Below, piece by piece: positions 23,118 through 34,081 of a stretch of 64,000 nucleotides of DNA. This DNA comes from Pyronema omphalodes (Eukaryota; Ascomycota; Pezizomycetes; Pezizales; Pyronemataceae): assembly GCA_024516155.1 (NCBI GenBank), contig JAJJXM010000004.1, positions 1,364,001 through 1,428,000 on the forward strand, given 5' to 3'. The notes below the pieces were generated by a model. That model was not told the DNA's origin. It saw only the letters and a program-made list of their open reading frames with translations, and did no database searches. How positions within the stretch are numbered: the stretch's first letter is position 1; each line of letters starts with the position of its first letter. Position numbers and translations under genes: made by a program.

Positions 23118-26100
23118 GCTTTCATGTGGGTTAGGTTCTACTAGCTAATACAAAACATATTTTCACAACTTACTTTGTTTTTTACTACCCGCGTATGCGA
23201 TATTTCGATAAATATCAAAACCAAACGAACCCTAGCCACTTCCCGAAACACTCCTGAAAAACAGGTATCAAAGTTATAGTTAAACTTAAACTTAAACTTC
23301 AGATGAAAACACACATGTGTACACAACTATCAGGCAAAGGCTTATTACTTAGCAGCCTAGCTATGATCTACAACGTGCATGCATCGAGATATCATAACGA
23401 GGCTAAGCTCAGCTCAGCTCTACTCAGCTCGGCTTATAATTCGGTAGATCCCTGGTTAATCGCTGGGGATGTAGATGTACATGTAGATCGTAGCTATATA
23501 TGGCGGTTACATAGCCTCATAGCCTTAGGGCACATCATCAAAAACTCGCAATATTCGGCTGTGTATGTAGAGATGACAACAGGAAGGCTCTTGGCTATCT
23601 GTGCTTCAAGAAAACAAGGGGTTTTCAGGCTCTGGAAAATCTTGAGACGAATCTGAGACAGATGATATTGGAATGTTATTTCTTCTTTCAAAACGACTAA
23701 TCAAATTTGTTTTTTACAAAATGGAGTAAAGTGACTTAGGTTGACGTGTTTGCTCGAGGGTTCATGGAACCTTGTTTGGGTTTCACTAGGAGACAGGGTG
23801 GGTAGGGGGAAGTTACCAATGCCTAACTATGTAAAAGATTACTCGTGATAGTAGGTTCTGTTTTTGGGGTTTCTAGAACTCTGGTTCGCTACTTGGTTCG
23901 CTGGCTCTCTGCACTGTCTCGATGAAGAAAGTTATGTTTCAGTAGAAAAGACAACTCACCGCTTGACGCAGTATGGATCGGATGAAACAGATGAAAACTC
24001 ATCCCGTTGGTCATATGACCATCATTATTTTCTCCCTCAGGGAGGCTCTAACGTAAGTACTCGTACAAACACATAATTTACGCGCTCCTCAAGCAGGGAA
24101 ATGCGGAATCGCGGGCTGCGGGCCGAAGAGTGTCTAGGTTGAGATTCAAGCGCGGATATTCGCATGTGGAGATAATATTCCTTACATACATAGTACATAG
24201 TTTGGATGAAAGCATTGAACACGTATTGATTGGTCCTACGCTGAAGGTACAATAATAAGGTTATACGGAATGGGGTGATGATTTACGGAAACTCAGCTGT
24301 CGGTGAGGTCAGTAAGGAATGGAGGCCAAGGTCCGGAACAAAGGCACAACTGTCAGCTTGTTCGAAGAACTACTCATCCGTTGGAAGGAATGTGGTTCGC
24401 ATAGCTCGGCTAGGCAGCTTGTATGTAGGTAATGCGGTAAGGCGCTTAGCAAGGCAACTATGTAGGTCTACAGTCGCTACCCGGATCATGCGTAATGCGC
24501 ATTAACTGTAGACTTGGAGCGCAGATGTAAGATTGAAAATCTCCGAAGAAAACACAAATCTGGGCTTATCAGCTTGGGGAACGTAATTATTTGGGAGGCT
24601 CAATGTTGCTTGGGTTATCATTGGCAGTTTTCCACACACCGCTGAAGTATCTCCAATTTATTAACGGTTAAAGTAAGAGCCCGTTGAGATTGGCGGTCTG
24701 CGTGACGAATAAAATCCAAGTTCACAGTTGGGTTGCAACATTTCTTTACATAACCCATGATAAGGCCATCAGGAATCTACCTATCAGTATCATTTACATC
24801 CTTATATACCCCGCACTCTGCCTACCAATCAGCCTTTCTGCCCTGCATAGTTGTTTGCCTAGATGCTGTACCAGGGTACATACAATACCTTTTTGCACCT
24901 ATACCACCTGACATTTACATCAGCAAACACCATGTTGTTGTACTACATGACAGTTTCTATGGCCGCCACTTGTGTGTATCTCTTCATGCCCGTCATGATG
25001 AGTCACTGCGGACCTTCAAGTCCTCGTTACTCCCCGATCCATCCCGCTTTGCAAGCAGCCGAAGATCCGCCACCGCCGTGCGTTTGATGTAGATATCCGG
25101 GTACGGTAACCAATGGTGAACAAAAAGATCCTCGACAGCTCATTGCATATCGGCCTGCAAACCACCTGATCCAGAAAACCGGCGGTGGGTTCGGGGAGAG
25201 ATACACCGTGTGATGGTTCTAGATTTTTGATGGATTTAGCATTTTAAACTTGCATTTTCGTTCGGCTAGTAATGCAGATGCAGGTGTCCGTGGCGGAAAA
25301 AAAAAGTGGCGTAGATTCTGCAAGTATTAAACTTTTAAACTTACATACGAAAAAGAACGTGTTTATGTAAGGATATCCACGCATGCAGATCATGTCTCGC
25401 GAAGTGGCAGAGAGCACGGCATTGGGATTTAGAAAACGCCACAGTTTCAAGTCGTCTACCACGTTGACGAGGAAAATTTTGAAATGCACCTTGACGTCGA
25501 GATACATGCGGGGTTGTAAAGGCATGGGGCAAAAAGTTTTAATCTGGAGGGTCATTGGTTGTAGTAAACTGGTCGACGTGTTGACTCGGTGGTCCGCCTG
25601 AAGCTCGAGAAAGATATCGAACCTCACTATAACTGGTTATGAGCTTCTTTATCGTGTGATTGTCAACGTGTTAGCCGGCGGAAGTAACGGTGAGCCTGAA
25701 TCAGTATCGACTTGAGGAATAGTTCCCATTACACTCCGCCGGTTTCCCGTGTTTGTCCGCCATGGATCAATTAGACTGGGAATTAATGCCGAGAAAAGTC
25801 ATTATTGCTGTATACGCTTTTATACAGTCCTAGACTAAACTGATTCAGAAATTGATGTTTTGTGATTAATTCAAATGTGAGAAATGCGTGCCTGAGGATA
25901 TACACTCACTGGAATGCAGAGATTGGTGACGTGGACGTTATAAGTTGAACAAGATCTTGGTGGAACGATACATAACGTAGATCAGGTCTGTATTGCAATT
26001 TCCATGCCGTACAACAAGGTGATAGTAGACCGAACCGCAGGAACATGTGAAGAATTCAGTTCTTTCGAATAAGAAGTTGTTGCGTTGGGAAGGCGATCGG

Positions 26101-27324
26101 GGTCAATGGAGATTTATAAAGCTATGCAACACAGTAAACGCGAGGCGGTAATTCTGTAGTAGAAAAATATGGACAAGATTAATCGCGGTTAAGGATGCGC
26201 TTGTAGGTAGTCTAGTAGTCTAGTATGTCATCTGGTTAGTATTCCTTCTAGTCTCCCTCTTCGAATCCCTCTCCTATCACTTCCTTATCACTTTCTTATC
26301 ACTCTTTTACCTCCACAGTTTTCGACAGACCTAATAGCGAAATCAAAACGCACATTAATGCTTGTCGTTCTTGAAAAATAACACGATTTACTCATCACAA
26401 TTCTATGTTGCACAATACTGTGGTGCGCGATTATAGGTAGATATCGCCCTCACAATACTGGTGTGGAGATAGCAGTTGGTGGTGGAGCGCGCACAGGTCT
26501 CCATAAAGGTTGTATTCGCGTACATTGATAAGGGGGTTAAGACAATTATCACGTTTATCAAGGTAAGGGGAGCCGGCGTTTTGTAGTTTCTGGCCCCAGA
26601 TTCCTTTAACAGATCGTTACACAACCGATGGCACGGTGAAACAGAATGAGAAGAAGGAAATGACACTGAAAGCACTGGGCGACGGAAGAGAAAGTACAAC
26701 CGATTCGGGATATAATATGATACAATCAATCAATCCTTGAACAATTCTGAATGGTCACGGCTGGTTGATTCGAGTCACATTATTTCTCCGCGTCGCTACG
26801 TCAACTTGAAGCCTAAATTTACCACAATACGTGATTTAAATTCTCAGAGTGACAGCAATTTTGCAATTCCTACAATTCACTGTCCCATTGATACTTAAAG
26901 ATTACTAGCTGCAATGACAAACGGGCTCGAACATGGCATGCCATTGTGCTTCATCATGAGGTATCACGCAGTTATTTACTCTAAACGGCTGTCGTTACCG
27001 CACGGAAAATAGCGCGCCTCGGCGAGAGACGTGCAATAGCGCGGTTCTGTATGCACGTCCACGGACCCACGCGCATGCAGAATATAAACAGCCGCCCGCC
27101 ACCCTGACTATGTTGAACGTTTGATTTCGTTTTTGCTCCAGGCGTTTTGCGTGGAGTTGAGAGGTTTCAAAAGAACACCAAGATCCAATCTCACACAACA
27201 CGAATACACTACAAAGACTTGTAAACAAATCAACAAGATTTGTCCAAGCACCAGCTCAACCGCGGAAAAGCATCTGCAACTTGCAAGCGGTACCCCCAGT
27301 CGTTCGGCCTTCTCCGCTTATAAA
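23118..27324. other. gene-free stretch without microsatellites
   Basis: About 4.2 kb with scattered short frames on both strands and no recognisable domain, tRNA or repeat array. The longest frame (25244-25627, - strand, 127 aa) resembles no family I know and overlaps a comparable frame on the other strand. The composition contrasts with the microsatellite-rich DNA to the left. The last few hundred bases are presumably upstream sequence of the gene at 27325. Confidence 0.65.
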
Positions 27325-27888
27325 ATGGCTCCTCCACCAACACCCTCCAGCAGTTGCCCCCCTTACTCGGAAATCTGCAGACTATTCAGCACTTTTATTC
27401 GTCTTTCAATACTCTCAATCGCGGTGATATTCATAAATTGGGTTACAAACCACTCCGACTTGCATCCACCGTTCCAGGAATATAGTATGCCCGAAATGTC
27501 GCATTTCTGTTCAGCGAGGGAAGATCTCAATAGTTCGATGGTTCGCACACCAATGACAATACCTCCAACCTGCGTCACAGGAGAAGGATTTACGACCTGC
27601 TCATGGACAAAGGAAGAAGAGGACTTCAACTTGGTCATAATCAATATTACCAAGAAACTTCAGTTTGAAGAGAAATATGGCAGATTGGCAAATGACTATG
27701 GTAGTATACCTTCAACACAGATAGCAATCAAAACACTAGATGGACAGGATTTAATTGGGGCTGTAAGGTGGAATGTACCGGACAAGCCAGTGGAATCGGT
27801 TTTGGTGATGGGGTTTGCCTTGGTGGCGATAGGGTGCGTTATGGGTAACAGGTGGGCAATCAAGTTTGCAGGAATGGTGGCATTATGA
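27325..27888 (+). CDS. hypothetical small membrane protein
   Basis: An uninterrupted frame of 187 aa starting MAPPPTPSSSC. An in-frame upstream ATG at 27121 would add 68 residues of ordinary, non-conserved-looking sequence, so I chose the start in AAAATGGCT. One hydrophobic helix is predicted near residues 23-40 (RLSILSIAVIFINWV). A second lies at the C-terminus (VESVLVMGFALVAIGCVMG), with a hydrophilic Cys-containing loop between (CVTGEGFTTCSW). The family is unknown. The frame may be a real lineage-restricted gene or an exon of a larger one. A T-rich 3' region follows. Confidence 0.5.
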   Translation: MAPPPTPSSSCPPYSEICRLFSTFIRLSILSIAVIFINWVTNHSDLHPPFQEYSMPEMSHFCSAREDLNSSMVRTPMTIPPTCVTGEGFTTCSWTKEEEDFNLVIINITKKLQFEEKYGRLANDYGSIPSTQIAIKTLDGQDLIGAVRWNVPDKPVESVLVMGFALVAIGCVMGNRWAIKFAGMVAL

Positions 27889-28160
27889 GGTGTATTTATT
27901 TCGAGTTTTTTTTTCTCGAGTTTTGTAGAGGCTCGTTTTACTCATTTAATCGTTTATAGATTCCTGTCATCGGCGATTTATGTATTTATTTACCCATATG
28001 CTGACCGAGGGTTGAAAGGTCTGATATGCACACTGAAGTACTAACATAAAAATCTCATCCTTGTAGTGAGCCACCTAGCAAGTCTTGCTACTTTCATAAA
28101 CCCCATTTTTTCAAACTTACTCCAACACTTGTATAAAACTAGTCAGATAAGCGCGATCAC

Positions 28161-28260
28161 TTGTCCTCAGCACAGAGTGAAGCTCCGTTGAGGACAGACA
28201 AACCCCGGTAGCAAAGCGATACCTGTGGGAGCGACACGGGGTTCAAATCTATTGTCTTTT
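28161..28260 (+). ncRNA. possible structured Pol III-type RNA
   Basis: Two adjacent helical units can be drawn. The first is an 8-bp perfect stem TGTCCTCA (28162-28169) with TGAGGACA (28189-28196). The second is AGACAA (28196-28201) with TTGTCT (28252-28257), enclosing CCCCG (28203-28207)/CGGGG (28237-28241) and GGTA/TACC (28207-28223). A B-box-like GGTTCAAATCT (28240-28250), an A-box-like TAGCAAAGCGAT and a T4 run at 28257-28260 suggest Pol III signals. A and B boxes are too close (31 bp) for a tRNA, and the T stem does not pair. The RNA and its function are hypothetical. Confidence 0.3.
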
Positions 28261-29649
28261 GTGCAATTATGGAGATTTATATCATCATACCAAGATGCAG
28301 AGAGTACTACCATTACACTACTGTGATCACTCCCGGCAACTCATCATGTAATAATGTACGAGTGCGATACAGTAAATGACAGGGAATAACCATACCATCA
28401 ATGACTGTCGACGTACTTTTTGACGGAATTATCACCATACTGCTAGTATGACGATTGGTACGGATTTTTCGCCATGTTTAGAGTAAATTTTATACCACAA
28501 ATTTAGGATGAGAGTATACACATATACGTATGTACTCGGAGGGAATCATAAATTGGGCACGACTCATACAATACGGACATAGAAATAGCAAAACCATAAC
28601 TACAAAGGTTTCTTAAGAGAATTTGAACGATTAAGAGCTCTGCGATACCTAATTTTAACCATAATTACTCAATTGGTAGAAATATGCTTTTAGTGGTACT
28701 TAGTTTAATGGAGGTCCAAAATAGGTAACTGAACCTATCACAGGCAAGGAAAACGTAGAAAATCTATTGAGAGAGGTTGACTTTTATCATAAGTGGGAAA
28801 CCCATCTACCCATATTTACCTACTACAAACGAAATGGCATCAATAACACACCACAAGATCGATAGGCCGGCCCCAAAGGCGAATACGTTCATACCACATA
28901 CACTTGCCAGTGGACAGTAAAGAAGTACATCTTATCCACTAAAGACATTGGGAATTAGCGTGATGAGAGGGCCAAATTTTAATAACTGAATACTGGGAAA
29001 GCCATGCCTTCTTTTAGTTTTTTTCCGAAATTTCAGATTTCTACTCCTGGCTGCGGGTACGATGATTTCATCTTCTGTTATACGAATATCCATTTGTGAT
29101 ATATGCCATTTTTCCTTCGCGATTTTCAAATTTCAGTCTTTTCGTGATGCGAGAACTCAATTTCGTTGTTTTGGTTTTTTGGAATCAAGATGGGGAAAGA
29201 TTTTGCTTACGGTACCATGTCCACTTCGTATTATTCCCTTTTTCCTTGATGTGTGTATCTTCTTTACCCGTGACTCTCCCCCCTCTTCAATACTCCTCTC
29301 TTAAACACACCTCTCTTTCACCAAGTTCTTTCTTCGGGCCTCCGCTTCTTCTACCACCTATCATTCCATCCTTTCTTCCTTTGAATTATCTCCACTATTT
29401 ACTATCAGAGCCTCTCCCCTATTACCATATTCCATTCCTGATTTCTCTCTTTCCTCGTTTTCATTTATCTGTACCCTGTGCGATTGTTGATGATTATTCT
29501 AGCCACCTTTTTGTGCATCATTATTTTTGAGTGAGTTGTGTGGTTCCTAAAGTCCTCCGGTTTCTGGCGGCATATTTGCTAGTGTGTCTACTACTTTATT
29601 TTGTTTCATTTTTAGATGGCCATACACCCAGTGGTATTTGATGCCTCAT

Positions 29650-29835
29650 CCAGCATTTTTCAAGCGAAGCCAATCCACGAACAAATACGGCCCCTAGAAT
29701 CAATGTTCTAGACCTTCTATGACCCAACGTTTGATTCCCGCGTTAACAGAGGGAAAACTCTGGTCGGATATCACGACGACTTTGATCTTCTTCATTGTAA
29801 TTAGAGGATTCTTCTCTCGTGGTGGAATGACCTTT
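29650..29835 (+). pseudogene. decayed fragment of the 35398 membrane-protein gene
   Basis: This segment matches part of the gene at 35398-37537, in the region 35950-36118. Shared strings include ACGGCCCCTAGAATCAATGTT and CTGGTCGGATATCACGA. Numerous substitutions, small indels and stops destroy the frame, and neither the 5' nor the 3' part of the gene is present beside it. It is a relic of a partial duplication in the same orientation. Confidence 0.8.
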
Positions 29836-29934
29836 CAGAGTCCGGATGAAAAGATTGGTTTTTGAGGATAAGCTGGTGCTGGGGTGGTATTGAAGGTATA
29901 GGGCCGCTGGTGATTAGTCCCTCGGGTGTAATTC

Positions 29935-30870
29935 AGTTGAGAAAATGATTGCCGAAAGTGAGGGGCTTTTATTAGGGGAGTGTTAACGGGAAGCTTGGAC
30001 ATAGACAACAAAATTCTCGATATGCTAACACTCTTGACACACGATGATGCACGGCTATTAGAGTTCAGGTATTGTGAATTGAGCATTGAAGGTTGTGGAT
30101 TGGTTCTTTACGCGGGATATATAACTGACTAGCTCTGTGAATATGTGGATTTCCAGAGATACGATGTGCAGAAGGTTGATAAGTGGCTTTGTCTTGAAGG
30201 AGGGATATGTGCATACTTGCAACTGTTTGAGCTTTGGGTTTAATACAATATCAACCAATATTGTAGGTTAATCATAGTCAATAAGTAGTACTAAAATCTG
30301 AGTTCTAGGGGATAATGATGTAACAGAGATGTCATGTATAATCGGTGCGTGCCTACTTTTGGGATATGTGGAGTTACTGCAGAACAAAAACCTGAGAAAC
30401 GCCAAATATTTTAGCGTAGCAACGTGACTCTAGGCATTAAATCTTCAAATATATTTCCCATCATACCGGTTAAATCTCACCTACATCACCTCAACCCACA
30501 CTTTCGAGTTCTTCCCTTGATAACTATGACATCACCATTTCTCACCCGATATGGATCATCAAATGCATAATCGCATCATAAGCTCTCACCCAGTCTTCTC
30601 GGGAGTAGGAGTTAAGGGCACTTCATTAGGTGGTTTCGGACACGAGGACAGGATGTTGAGCTTTTTTTGTTCTATATAGGTTTCAAAAGGCCTCGAACGG
30701 AGTACAATCAAAATTAAATTCAATCAAATCAATCTCTCACTTGCTTTCTCACTTATCTGCATAACCATTTTCTCGCATCAGTGATCACCGCCTGTACCCT
30801 CAGTTTCTTGTTCACACTCACTCATAGCCTCTCTCTATCCCACACAATTCTACTAACAGCACTCATATTC
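29935..30870. repeat. duplicated 3' flank of the membrane-protein gene
   Basis: Non-coding DNA that aligns in order with 38560-39170, downstream of the intact-length paralogue. Matching parts include CAACCCACACTTTCGAGTTCTT, CCTGAGAAACGCC.AATAT and ATCACCATTTCTCAC. Together with the fragment at 29650-29835 it shows that one duplicated segment lost most of its gene by deletion. Divergence is high, so the event is old. Confidence 0.75.
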
Positions 30871-32642
30871 CTCGTATCATATGTCAGCACTAAGAATACA
30901 CCCCCCTTTTAATAGAAATCAAATCAAGCAAAAGCTTCAGACGCATTTGAAACAGGATAAAACGAGTGACAACCTATGATATAGCATCTACAGTTTCCAA
31001 AAATTAACCTCAAATTCATCAATCTGCGACAAAGTCTTCTCCGAAGTTATCCGGAAATTCAAGAAAATCTTCAAGTTGCGTCCCATGATATCGTATTATC
31101 TCATTTAGGCCATCATCTACGATATTCTCCCAAAAGACCCAGTAAGTTGTTGCCTGTCGTAGCTAGGCTAAGTAGGCTTTACAATTGAAACTTCTTCATA
31201 AGCAAGCCTTCTACCCGATGAAACGACATTTCTTGCCCATCCCTCAGTAGCGGTTCTCAGAAAGACCATCCCAACCACCCTGACATTTTCCTTATAAGTT
31301 ACAAAATGGTGAAATGCCGAAGTAACGGCAAGTCAAATATATGAATTTATTGGTACAAAATGTCGAGTCTGTATTGGCTGCATAACCTTCTCCATTGGAT
31401 ACTGTGTGTCCTGGAGTTATACAAAGATAGTCTAATTGTATGAGTGAACAGGGATATACTGAAGGTGGAGTCACGGCGTGGACGGCCGAGGCCGAGGGAA
31501 GAGGGAGGGAGTGAGGTTTTGTTTTGAAAAAGACAATTGGTATGGGAGTGTAGTATTCCCCACGTTCCGTACGACCCAGTCCTGGGTTCGCATGGAACTG
31601 AACCACGTATCGATGGCCCGTCCGGCATCTCGGACTATAGGCTGTAACCGGTTGCGAAATTTACTGTCGGCCGTGGTCCAAAGGGCGAAAAGCAAACGGA
31701 CAATTTGCGTAGGAGTGCACAGATGAGCTGTTGTTCTATAATGAAGAATGTTTGAATTTACATTATTCTTTAGCCATCACGTAGTATCTGGTATCGTGAT
31801 GCAGGGAGGGTGTATATTGTTTACCAGAAGTTATTAATATTGCTGAATAAATCAAAAAATCAATGTTCTACAATAAAAACATTAAGATTCTCATAATTTT
31901 TTCAGCTGATATCTAACACTTTGTATGACGATAATTATTAATGTGCTGGTGATTTATTTCACTATTATTTGTTTTTCCCGGTGTTGATTTTGTTTTCTCT
32001 TTTTCTGTTCTTTGTTTTCTCATATCGCAATCAGGTGGATATCTGGGGTAAAGGAGATCGGGGGGCCTCATAAGGTGGTTAATTTCACGAGGACGGGTAC
32101 TGGGTATTTTGTTGTTGTTGTTGTTTTTTCCTGCATGGGCCTTTTAGGCCTCGGTCAGTTTATGATTCAATAATAATAATTATTATTATTAATGTACTCT
32201 AAGTTTATACTTTCTCCTCTCTATTGCCATCTTGTGTCGAGCGTCTACTTCTAGCATTTAATCAAGCTCTATAATCTGGGGAAAAGCCTGAATAATAGGA
32301 CCATCCCGGGCTAGCTTTCTAGATGTCTAATACACCAATAGCTACGCCACTGAGGTCTCATCGGCGATCTAAAGCGGGGTATCGGTCATTTTTTGCGGCG
32401 TTGTGCACGTTGGAGAAATAGTCAGGTAGATCTGTACAAATAAAGCTTAGTTTTTCTCAATCTAATCAGGCTTAACCTCGCTTCCTAACCTCATCCCTTA
32501 GCCTCCCAGTCCGCAGTCAACTGCCCCGTCGGATAGGAATGGACCACGTCGCTATAGTCTGTAGGCACTGCCGACTAGATTGGACTATGCAGTCCGCGGA
32601 TTGCAGTCCACAGTCTGAGATGAACCATGGGGAATACTTTTT

Positions 32643-33214
32643 GAGTGGTTTCTTGATTAGTGAGTATTTTATATGCTAGTTGAGCTTGAGAACTGATGTC
32701 TTGGTGATGACAGAACGCTCATATGCGACCTCCGTCGTATGGATGTTTGAAACCTTTTAATATTATCTTTTTGTCGATTGGTCCAGTACGAAAATTTGTC
32801 TCGAAAAACGATGTGCACGGTAACAATCAAGAACAGGACACGTACTTGAATGTAAGAAAAAAGCAACATACTTAGCATCACTTCTGTAGGTAGCACGTAT
32901 GTGTCTCATAATGACCAAAGTAATTAAAATGTTTCTGCGTTTTTTGCATAGGTACTCCGAGCTTGTGATTTCTTGGCGGTTCATCAATTAACATCAACAA
33001 TCCGAAATGTAACCGAGATGAGAGAATCATGGTACACGTTGTTCACGCTATGGATCATTGATGATAATTGTTCAGCGATACGAATTCATGTGAGGCTGTG
33101 ACGGTGTTGATAGACATTGTAGAAATTCAGAACAACGGAGCTTAAAATCTAATATGTATAATGCACGTTCCATGCCACGTCGCTACAAGACATCCGTTAA
33201 CCGTCACTAGTATC
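32643..33214 (-). repeat. dispersed repeat, copy B
   Basis: Reverse-strand counterpart of 1452-1915. It is longer by about 100 bp because of extra sequence around 32960-33060. The block ends about 18 bp from the palindrome at 33233. No function is recognised. Confidence 0.75.
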
Positions 33215-33232
33215 ATCTTCCCAGTTATACAT

Positions 33233-33284
33233 ATACTCGTGCCTAAAGATGGTGGCGCTAGCCACCATCTTTAGGCACGAGTAT
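33233..33284. repeat. 52-bp palindrome with 24-bp perfect arms
   Basis: Arms 33233-33256 and 33261-33284 are exact reverse complements (outer sequence ATACTCGTGCC, inner sequence GGTGGC) around the 4-nt centre GCTA. The outer TA could be a target site. It would form a strong hairpin or cruciform. The decayed relative at 12-58 shows that it is a repeated unit, probably a miniature foldback element. A role as a terminator or origin cannot be excluded. Confidence 0.9.
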
Positions 33285-33595
33285 TTTCAAGTCGCTACTG
33301 GCTGCTCAAGCTTCCATCGGAAAACAATTTCATATTCGCACACGTATGGTGTCGGATGTTTAGTAGGGTTAGCGCCTTGACAATAATACAGAATATATAA
33401 TTCTCGATTAATAAGCGTCGAGTGATGACTTATGAGCGTACTATCCCATAGAAAGGCACGAGTCACATAATAAACTATCACTCGAGTGTATGTACTAGTC
33501 TTTATATGACATTCACTAGCCTTAACGTGGTAAAGACTATTCCTATTTTGATATAGTAAGCGTCATAGAGCCGCACTGAAACTGCGTACAAAAAA

Positions 33596-34081
33596 GAGCA
33601 AAGGTCTATGTACAATGCCCGTCTATACAAATAAGTTCCTTATTACCCAAAAAGTTTTAAATACCCACACCCCAAAAATTTTAAAAAATTAGTGATCCCT
33701 ATCTGTGGCGAAGAAGAGGCTGGTAGATGAGCCCAACCGCACCCAAGTCTTGTAAACGCGGAAAAAGAAAAAGACGCGAGAATGAAAAAAAGCACGTGAG
33801 TGAGAGAAAAAAAGAAACCAGCACGCATCTCCTGACAATCAGAACATCTCCAACACCATCGCGTCTACCAGCACACGTTCGCGTGTCTTCCTTTTTCTTT
33901 TGATTTCGCGCATCTTTTTTTCATTCGCGCGGCTTTTTTCCATTCTTGCGTCTTTTTTTTTTGACGCGCGTGGCTTTTTCTTTTTCCGCGTTTACAAGAC
34001 TTGGGTGTGGTTGGGCTCATCTACCGGATCACTAATTTTTTAACTTATTGGTGTATAGACGGGCATTGTAGACCTTTGCTC
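33596..34081. mobile_element. non-autonomous Mutator-type MITE
   Basis: The 486-bp element starts GAGCAAAGGTCTA and ends with the reverse complement. Its terminal inverted repeats extend over roughly 110 bp, interrupted by indels: the left arm has extra sequence at about 33640-33680 and 33700-33720. Both arms contain GTAGATGAGCCCAACC and its complement, and CTTGTAAACGCGG. The element is bracketed by a perfect 10-bp direct repeat GTACAAAAAA (33586-33595 and 34082-34091). Long inverted termini with a 9-11 bp target duplication are characteristic of Mutator-like elements. It encodes no transposase, and the central part is A/T-homopolymer-rich. Confidence 0.85.

Noticed and set aside
25244..25627. 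127-aa frame on the - strand
   Set aside because: No recognisable domain, no clear start context, and a 72-aa frame on the other strand overlaps it.
28196..28257. tRNA gene suggested by GGTTCAAATC and A-box-like sequence
   Set aside because: The A and B boxes are only 31 bp apart and the T and D stems do not pair, so a cloverleaf is impossible. Kept only as a possible structured RNA.
29096..29530. 144-aa frame in C/T-rich DNA
   Set aside because: Composition-driven Ser/Pro/Phe/Leu sequence with no motif and no homologous counterpart in the neighbouring duplication.
31292..31728. Overlapping 74-104 aa frames on both strands
   Set aside because: Three - strand frames and one + strand frame compete over the same DNA, and no family motif or splice model joins them.
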